Source: Montifringilla adamsi (Eukaryota; Chordata; Aves; Passeriformes; Passeridae). Taken from it: a stretch of 64,000 nucleotides of DNA. The notes beneath the pieces were generated by a model that did no database searches, was not told where the DNA came from, and was given only the letters and a program-made list of their open reading frames with translations. This document shows, in pieces, positions 50,801 through 59,800 of the stretch. Position 1 is the first letter of the stretch. The number at the start of each line of letters is the position of its first letter. The stretch is from NCBI GenBank assembly GCA_017590115.1, contig JAGGNK010013559.1, positions 814,933 through 878,932 on the forward strand. The letters are read 5' to 3'. The position numbers were made by a program, and so were the translations under genes.

Positions 50801-53800
50801 CCACAACACCAGAGCCAGAGGCCATTCCTCAGCACTGGGCCTGGACCCAGTGCCCCCCAAACCGCGCTGTTCTCTGTCCCCAAAGAAAACACCTCCTCGA
50901 TATGGGTCCCACTGTGGGGTGCTGGAACAGCTGCTCCCAGCAACCTCGGCACTCATCCCCAGAAAGGATGTCAATGCCTGCCCTGCTCTGCCTTTCATTG
51001 ACCAAAACCCCAACTTTTGTCCCTTTTTTCTCTCTCTCTTGCATCACATCAAGAGCCATGCTGCAGGGTAGGGTCCTCACTGGGATGGTAACACCAGGGA
51101 CAATTTCGCCAGCCCGGCCACATAGGGCAGAGAGAGTTAACTGCAGCCTTGGCAAGACAGACCAGACCCTGCAGGCTGAGAAATAAGTAATTCCTTCCTT
51201 GAAGCAACGGTGACGCCTCTTGGCTCCTTCCCCACTGTCCCATCACTCACCACACAGGGCTTGTCCCAGCATGGCATGGCAGGACAGGGGTACCTGACCA
51301 TCCCTGTCCCCACTGATCAGCTCATGCCCACACCCACCAGGCCCTGGGGCTCATGGCCAGGGGCTGCTGGTGCAGCCAGCCCTGCGGTGCGGTTACGGTC
51401 CCACGGCCACGTGCGCCAATGGGTGCGGCGGCACAGCCCGTCCAGCACTGCATCCCTCCGGTCCCTCCGGCCTGGCACGGCGCCCGATGCTGTCCCTTCC
51501 CTCTTCTCCTGGCTGCCTGCCTCAGCCCCGCCACGGCCGGCTCACGCAATGCTCAGAGCAGCTTCTGCTGGGCACAAATCTGGGCATCCCGGGTGGCAGG
51601 GGAGCCAGCCCGGCACAGCCCAGCACTGCAGCCCCTCAGAAAGGCAGTTTTGACCCTGCCAGAGCCACGGGCCTGGTGTGAGATGACAGCAGAGAATCAC
51701 TGCTGACCGGTCACAGCACACCCTTGGGCACCAGCACAGGCACTGAGCCCCATAGAGAGGAGTACCCCCAGCACATTTGTCAGCAGAGGTTGCTGTTGGA
51801 GCTGGACGGTTTTGAACTCTCCTTGCTTCACCTGTCTCACACCAGCACAGATGCCTGCCCACGTAACACCCAGACCCACTGGCACCAGCCAGGGTTCAGG
51901 ACGCTCATGTCCCTGCCAAGCTGGTCCAGCTAGATCCCCACTGCCATCCTGAAGCCCACCCTGGATGGAAGCAAGTCCTGGTCTGCCCTGACCCCTTCCT
52001 CCTGTGGCAGGGGAGGAAATGCAGAGTGCAGTAAGGGGGTCCCACACCCCACATCAGCAGATCACTGGCATTGAGGGAGCTGTGTGGCACTGGTGCTCCC
52101 AACCCCAGCCTCATGCTGTGATTTGAGATAGGAGCAGTGAGGAAAGGACAGGCGCAGCCGGGGCTCTTCACACCCTCCCCCTCTCCTCCATTTAATGGGG
52201 CAGAAAAAACAATTAGCTTCATAAATCCCGTTGAGGGGGTTGGGAGCTCCCCATGGATGTGGGCAGGGCGGGGCTCTGCATCTCCCTCACATCCACATCA
52301 GGAACCAGAGTGTAACAACACTCCCTGACTTCCCTGATCCCCACAGCCCTGTAAACCCCTCTGTACCCTCCAGAATGCCCCCAAGACCTGCAGGTACCCC
52401 CTAAGAGAACTCCAGCCCCTACAGAGGGTCAGGCTACCTTGACCCTAGGTGTCTCCTGCTTGGATTTTGGGTACTGTGATCTGGCACCTTTCTCCAAAGC
52501 AGCATTCAGAAGAACAGGGGTCTGCAGAGATCTGGCAGATGGGGAAACTGAGGTAGGGAAGGGGGATCTGACTTGCCTGAGCTCCCCCAGCAGAAGAGGA
52601 TCAACATCACATCCCGCAATTGATTCAGGATCCCATTCTCCAGGCAGTAACAGTGGGGTTGATTTCCCTGCAGCAGCGAGGCCGAGGCCATGGGGGGGTC
52701 AGCCAGCACTCACTGCCTGCTGCAGTGACATCAGCCATGGACCCCAACCACACTCCTGGTTGAGAGCTCACGTCTGGTCACCCCTGTGCTTCCCCCCAAG
52801 TGGTGGAAACCCTGGAGGAAATGTGTCCTGGTGCGGGGATCTCCGCTGGCAGTTTCGGTGACATATGGAGCCTCACCCAGGCCACGGCGGCACCCGGGGC
52901 TGCAGAGGCCACGTGTGATTCTCAGAGAGTCCCAGGGCAGTGCCGGGGTGGGGAGCGGCATGACTCAGCTTGGTTGTGAAATTCCTATTTTTCCGGTTGT
53001 CTGGATGAGCTGGTGACCTCGGACACCTCAGTCCACAGTGGCCAGGCTCCTCCACAGGCACATGGTAAAGCCAGGTCTTGAGGTCCCCAGGTGGCATGCA
53101 GAGAGGGTTTGGGTCAGATTCTCCCCAGCAGCTTTCCCCAGGGCACATGGGTGTGTGAGGTCCAACCCTGCGCTTGGCTCTGCCCTGTGTCCACATCCAG
53201 GCTCATCAACAAGCCTCAGAGGCCAGCAGCTTCCTGCATCTTGGGCATGCACTGACTCCCAGGTGCCCTGTACCCCCAAGCCTCACAACCCCAGGATTCC
53301 CTTCCCAAAACATGCCTCATGCAGCCACTGTCACATCTCCAGGGGCCAGGATCAGCACTGGGTGCCTCAACCCAAACCCCAAAGGACGGAATTGCTAGAA
53401 AGCAGTACACAGGAAGGCGCTTCAGTGGTGCTGATGCCCAGTGAGGTCCTGGGGCCCCTTTCTGGGAGCGTCCCCTGTACCCAGCTGGCGGGAGGAGCTC
53501 GCCAAGCCCAGCACGCTGCGCAGCCCAGCAAATATTTATACAACAATGCTCCCTGGCCAGCCAGGGTCCCACACACACGCCAGGCCACGTGCAGGGCCAC
53601 AGCCATGCCCCACGGGATGTCCCTGATGAGGAATGACTTCATGGGCTCACTGGGACAGGACATGGGGTCATCCTGGACTAGCCAAAGTGGAGCAAGGGGC
53701 GTTCGAGGGAAGGGAGCAGGCTCCAGCACCAGTCCTGCTTGGAGCAGGAGGAGGGCGGCCGCTCCCCTGCTGCTCCTGCGGAGCTGAGCCAAACATCTGC

Positions 53801-56800
53801 TCCCGCCTACGGGCTGCGCCGAGCCCGAGGAGCTGCGAGGAAGCCGGAGCCAGGCCAGCCAGAGCGCAGCGGGTGTCAGCTCCAGAGCATCCCTCCTGGG
53901 AGGATGCTGCTGGCAGCTCCCAGCTCTGCTGGAGGGGACCACAGGCTCTGCAGTGCTTGGCTGCCAGCAGCACCATCACAGTGACCTGGGACAGTGCCTG
54001 GGGTGTGCCGTGGGCTAGCAGCATGCCCTGCGCTCCCAGTTCCAAAAGCTGTTGCCTCAGCTCCCTGCCTCACCCACAAGCAGAATCAGGGAAGTACCCA
54101 GCTCATGAAGGTGCAGATGCTGCCACTGCTGCGGTGGAATGCAGTGCTGCCTCCCATTCTACCTCCAACAAATGAGATGCAAAAGGACATCCTGAAATCA
54201 CAGCAGTCCCAGGGTCACACAAACATCCCCCCAGTGCTCTGGAAGCCCCAAGGGACATGCAGAGCCCCGGGGACTGGCTCCAGAGCTATGTCCCCACACT
54301 ACAGCACTGCAGCACACAGACCATCATCACTACTCCTGCAGCCACCGCAGCAGAAGGTGCTGACTCAGCAGCCAGCCCCGCTAGCTCCCTCTGCACCCCA
54401 TGAGCTCCTGACTGCAGCAAAGCCTTGCAGCATCCCACTCACTCCCACCATGACCCAGCTGGCACTAGGGAACACCCAGGGATAGTGCTGAGCCACTACT
54501 CAGGACACACCACATCAGGTCAGGTTCTGGGCACACACGGCACAGGCAGGCACGCCAACATGTGGCCACACTGTGGTGGCACTGCTCAGACGTGCAGGAC
54601 ACGGCCAAAACAAAACCAGGCCAAACTTGGCTTGCACATCCTGCTCCATGCTCCTCACCACTGCCTGGTTCACATGCAGGTCTGCACACAAAGGCACCCA
54701 CACTGTAGCTATGCAGACAGAGACGTCCCTGGGAAAGCTCCCAGTGGAGTGACCTTGGTGGGGTGACCTCCAGTGCTCAGGAAACAACCCCAGTCTGGAT
54801 GAGTGGGAAAGCAGGAAAGCATCACAGGTGGCACCACACCCTTCCTGTAACTGGCCTCAGGGCAGGGAACAGCAAGTGGCCACTGAATAGTGGTGGGTGG
54901 GAACCAAAGATGATCAAGGAAGGGAGTAAATATGTTTTAGTGTTGGAGGAACAGCCCAAGACTGGGTGCTATCTCTGCACATGCCCTGCCCAGGCTGCAA
55001 GGACAGGTAGGACAGGGCAGGAGAGCAGCAGCATCCCTTCCATTCCTTCAGTCATCCCAGACATCCTGGTGGGTGGTCCCTGTGCCTAGTCCCTGCCCTG
55101 ACGCAGTGCACAAGGAGAATATAGTGACTTTGGGAACAAAAGGTATGTGCTGCCGAACAGGGGCCCAAAGCAAGAGCTTTCCAGACCCTGAAACCAGCAG
55201 CAGGTAGAGAGAAGTGGCAAGTGGCATGCCGATGGATGCAGGCACAGCTGGGCGAGGAGCCAGGATGCTGGTACATTTGGCTAACACAGCAATGCTGCTG
55301 GGGTCTCGGGTGTCCCCAGCCAATCCCTGCTCAGACCTGACCATCTCACTCCCTCTGTGAGCTGGGCCTCAAGTCCCCCACAGCCTCCTTGGCTGGGCTC
55401 ACCCCAGCCTCCACCCAGCTGAACCCACCTCAATACCTTGCGGGCAGTCCCCTTGCCCCAGCCGTGTCACCTACCTCAGCGCTCGCTCCTTCCAGTCTGC
55501 TTCCCCGCCGAGCCACGGGGATGCCGGAGCGCATCCCACAGCCCCACACGTCTCCAGCAGGGACAGGGACGTGTCACCGCGTCCTCTGAGCCGTCTCTGA
55601 CCTACTGCCCTACAAGCTGGGGCGTGCGCCGGCGCGGTGCAGGGGACGCTGCCCCGCGGCCCGGGCTGGGGGCTGCTGGCCCCATCTGCAGCACGCCGCT
55701 CCTGCCCGGTGCATTAGCAGCACCGGGAGATGGGGCCTGGGGCGGTGGTGGCTTTCTAGGTCAGAGCCAGCGAGGAGGCTGGGTGAGGGGCTGTGCTGGG
55801 TGAGGGGCTGTGCTGGGTGAGGGGGCTGTGCTGGGTGAGGGGCTGTGCTGGATAAGAGACTGTGCTGGATGATGGGAGGCTGGATGAGGGGCTGCACTGG
55901 GTGAAGGGATGTGCTGGCTGAGTGGGATCTGGATGAGGGGCTGTGCTGGATGAGTGCTCCCAGCCAGCTCCTTGTCTCATCTGGCTCTCAGTAGTAGGGA
56001 ATGCTCCTGCCCTGCTTCCTGGGCTCTGCACCCAGAGTGTGCAGGCTCCTGGACAGGGCACCTCAGTGTACCCCAGCACCCAGCCAAAGGCATGCTCTGG
56101 GACAGAGACCCTGCCATGCTGCCCACTCTGGGAGACCCCCCCGAAGTCCTGCTGTGGGGCCATGGGGGATGAAGCTGTGAAGTTGTGTAGGTCATTACAT
56201 GGCTCTGTGCCCACAATGACCCTGGTGAAATGGCTAATCCCCAGGAGATGCCCCTGCCGATAAGAGGGTCCTGTGCTGCCCTGGCTCACTCCTGCACCCT
56301 TCCTTGGGGAGGGTACCCAGTGCAGAACCCAGTCTGTCTCTGGCATGGCAGAAAACTCCAGGCACATCCAGGAATCCCCATGCTGGGGACTCTGCACAGG
56401 AACAGGGACTGTGGCAACTGGCCATGGCCCAGCTCACTGCAGCACTGACAGCCACACCAGGGGATTGTGGTGCTGCCAGGCCCTCGCAGAGGCTCAGCCA
56501 TGTAGGGATCCATCCCCAAAGCTTGTACCTTCCTGAAGGAGAAGTAAATTCTGCCCATAGCAGTGCAGGGCTGAGCTGTCCTGGGTCTCTGACCCTGCCC
56601 ACACTCCCCCTTGCTCAGTGATTGATGAATACAAAGTGTTGCTCCAGTCACCCCTCCCAGCACTGCCTCTGAAGCCAAGGGCACCCCAAGGTTATCTGCC
56701 TGCATGAGTAGCACCAAGATGAGACAAGGAGGGAGATGGGGAACAGTGTACCCTTCATCCCCACAGCCAGCCCTGCTGCAGCCTCAGCCATGCAGGGCAG

Positions 56801-59800
56801 CACAAATCCACCCCACTGCCAATCACACCTTGCAATCCACTGGCAGAACGTGGTGTCATGGGACCTATGGCTGCCAAGCAATAGGTTAAGATCTAAGGAG
56901 GGTCCGTGTTGAACCAGCACAAGGCTCCCTCATTCACAAGCACAGGGCAGCCCCCAAGGTCACATGCCCATGGGGAGGATTGGTCTGACATCCACAGTGT
57001 CACAGACACTCTCAGCCCACAGCTGGAGCACGCAGGGGCAGAAGCCAGCAGATAGCCTATGGTGTGTCACCTGCAATGCAATAAGTGCCTACAGGCCATA
57101 TCTAGGGAGCACTGGCCCCAGGAGGGGCGTGAAGACACAGGCTGTGCTATATCCTGCACCAAACTGATGTGACTACAGCCACCATGGGAGGGCCAAAGCA
57201 GCACTGTCAGGAGGCCAAATACCTCATCAGGCTCTGGGACAGCTCAAATGCCCAAGTTATTTATTTTCTGCTGTGCCGAAACAGGAAACCTCCAACATGT
57301 TCAAACCCTGGACTCTTGCCAGACTCAGGGGCACCTCAACAGTGCAGCAGGAGCTGGACACATCTGGCAAGAAAACATGAGCCCTGGGAGTGCTGGGTTG
57401 TGCCCATCTGGCAGGAGATGTCCCTAGCCCCATGGGTGGAGGGATGGAGGCTGATGGGGGTCCCAGAAGGAGGGACTCTGCTCAGCAGCACACCCTACTC
57501 CATGTGGAGTCATCCATCAGCAACGACACCTTGGTGCCCAGTTCTCACTGGGGTGCTGAGATCTGACCCAGCCTGTCCCACCATGGACCACCCAGAGTCT
57601 CACAGGACGTCCCCACAGTGCCTGGGTCACAGGAAGCCACTCAGACTGACTGGTGTAAACTGAAGAGCACTTCTGAAAGCAGCAGCATTCACCCCAGCAA
57701 GACTGTGGCTCAGGGCTTCTGCAGCTACAGGCCATGCACTTTTCTCAGCTCCCTGCTCCAGGAACACCCAGATCCAGATGGACACTTCCCATATGCTGAA
57801 AGAGCAGCTCATTCTGGCTCAGAAGCCCATTAGCCCGAAGAAGACCCAGCTGGCCCAGCACCACCAGCACTGCTAGCAGGGAAGCATCTCCTGGGATGTG
57901 GGGACGTGATCCAGTCCTAACCAGACTGGCTGTAATCTCTGTTCCACTCCATCCACCCCCACTGTGCCAGCTGTTCCCCCACTGCCAGCCGAACAGGAGC
58001 GGCTGAAACCTCCTGGAGAGCCCCAGTCCGGGCACGACGCCCCGCACGGGCACGTACCCCGTGGTGATGTCATCATCCTCCGTCAGCGTCTTCCCCATCA
58101 GATCACTGTCACTCATGTACCCCGACTTCAGCTCCACATCGTCGCTGTCCAGCGCCTCGACCAGCTCCAGGCGGGAGATGTGGCTCAGCTTGCTGGGGCT
58201 GCGCATGGGCATGGTGTGCGAGTAGTGCGCTCGCTCCCCGTGCATGTACCAGCTCGGGGTGCCCTCGGAGCGGCACGTGCCCCCAACCGATGGCGCGTCC
58301 CCGGCCTGCAGGCGTGGGCTGGACTGCCCGTAGCGCCAGGACAAAGGGGAGGAGCGGTTGGAGAGGCTGGAGACGCTGCGTGGGTTGGCTTCATCACTGT
58401 CATAGCAGGTCATCTCGAGGGAGCTGTGGGGACAGGCAGTCAGGGAGTTAGGGCAGGGCACAGGGGGCAGTGGAGATATGTGCCCTGCCCTACCCCCCCC
58501 AGAACTGGGTCTGCAAGTGCTCAGATACCAAAACTGCCCATTTTGAGGCAGCCAGGCAAGGCCAGAGGCTCCCAGGACTGTGGTTGCAGGGATGCTGTCT
58601 GTCACTTCCATCTCAGGTGTCAAGGGACAGTCCCCTCCTTCCCTGCCTGGTGCCAGCCCAGTGTCCCACAGTCCAGAACCCGCTGGGACATGCACAGTGC
58701 GGTGTTTAGTGATGCCCATGTCTCCCCAGGGACGGTGGAATAGGACATGGGGTGTGATGCAGGCTCTGTGCTCAAATCAATCTACAAAAGCAACACTCTA
58801 CCACAGCCCTGTCCACCCACCTCGGAGCAGGGCCAGGGATGCCACCAGGACTGGTGGCAAACACACCTGGGAAAGAGATCAGCACCATTCTGGAGACTGG
58901 CTCCAGCCCCAAAATCCAGCCGTGCTGAACTCATCTAATAGGGCACCTTTAGTGGAAAGCCTGAACATGCTGACCTGTGTCTGGGCTGCTTCTGCTGAGC
59001 CACTTCTCTCCCAGCACTTCAACATCTGCACCTCAAGATCACACCAGACCCAGGACAGAACAAGCTGGGGTGGTGGCACCGATCTCAGGGAATGTGACAG
59101 TGGGCCATGCTAGGGAGTGGAGGCTGTGAGTGAAAGGATGTGAGGGAAAGACCTGGAACCAGTCCCTGCAGCAGCACCTCACACTGAACCCCTGTAGACT
59201 GAACCCTCAACATCTGGGCAGGAAAGATGACCCCAAGAGAGGGCTGCCCAGCCCCAGAGGCTGCTCACAAGCACAGTGCTCTGCAGCCAGCCCAGAGCCC
59301 GCAAGCACTTCAGAAATGGGGAATTCCATCACTCCCTGTGCCTCTCGGGGTGTATTTTGGGCAAACAGTGATTCTAAAACTAAATTTAGCTACGAGAAAC
59401 TATTATTTCTTGGAGCAGCTCCTTGGGAACCCACAGTCCTCAAATTGGATCCAAACACTACTATCAGAAAATTATTCCCTAGCTTGGATTAAATGTTCCT
59501 GCAGGAGCACCCAAAGCCAAACCCAGGCTGCAGCACTGAATCTAAAACAGGGAACTACATAAAAAAAACGAGGAAGTTTGTTAAAGCGGAACTAAAAGGG
59601 GCAGCTAAAAGGGTTTTGTTTTTGTCGGCAGCACAAAGGCTGTTTGAGGATGTGCTCCTGGCAGCTCAGAGCAGATGCCAACCATGTCTCTGAGCAGGAG
59701 GAACAGAAGCTTCACCTCGACTCCTGGGTTCAGTTCTGAGCCCCTCATGACAAGAAAGACATTGAGGGGCTGAAGCATGTCCAGAGAAGGGCAACAGGGC

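Larger units (their letters stand above)
47899..58057 (-). other. NAV1: NAV1 large intron (10.2 kb)
   Basis: Largest intron in the window. Holds a CR1 end (48590-48862), a 27-bp tandem duplication (48009-48066), a strong CpG island (49970-50700), smaller GC-rich patches (53.7-53.9 and 55.5-55.75 kb), a minisatellite (55774-55950) and AT-rich candidate elements (52188-52240, 52900-53040). No coding exon recognised; much of 48.9-49.9, 51-52, 54-55.4 and 56-58 kb shows nothing identifiable. Confidence 0.75.

Noticed and set aside
49956..51071. 371-codon open frame on + over the CpG island
   Set aside because: Arg/Pro/Ala-rich GC shadow without domain features or a sensible neighbouring splice structure.
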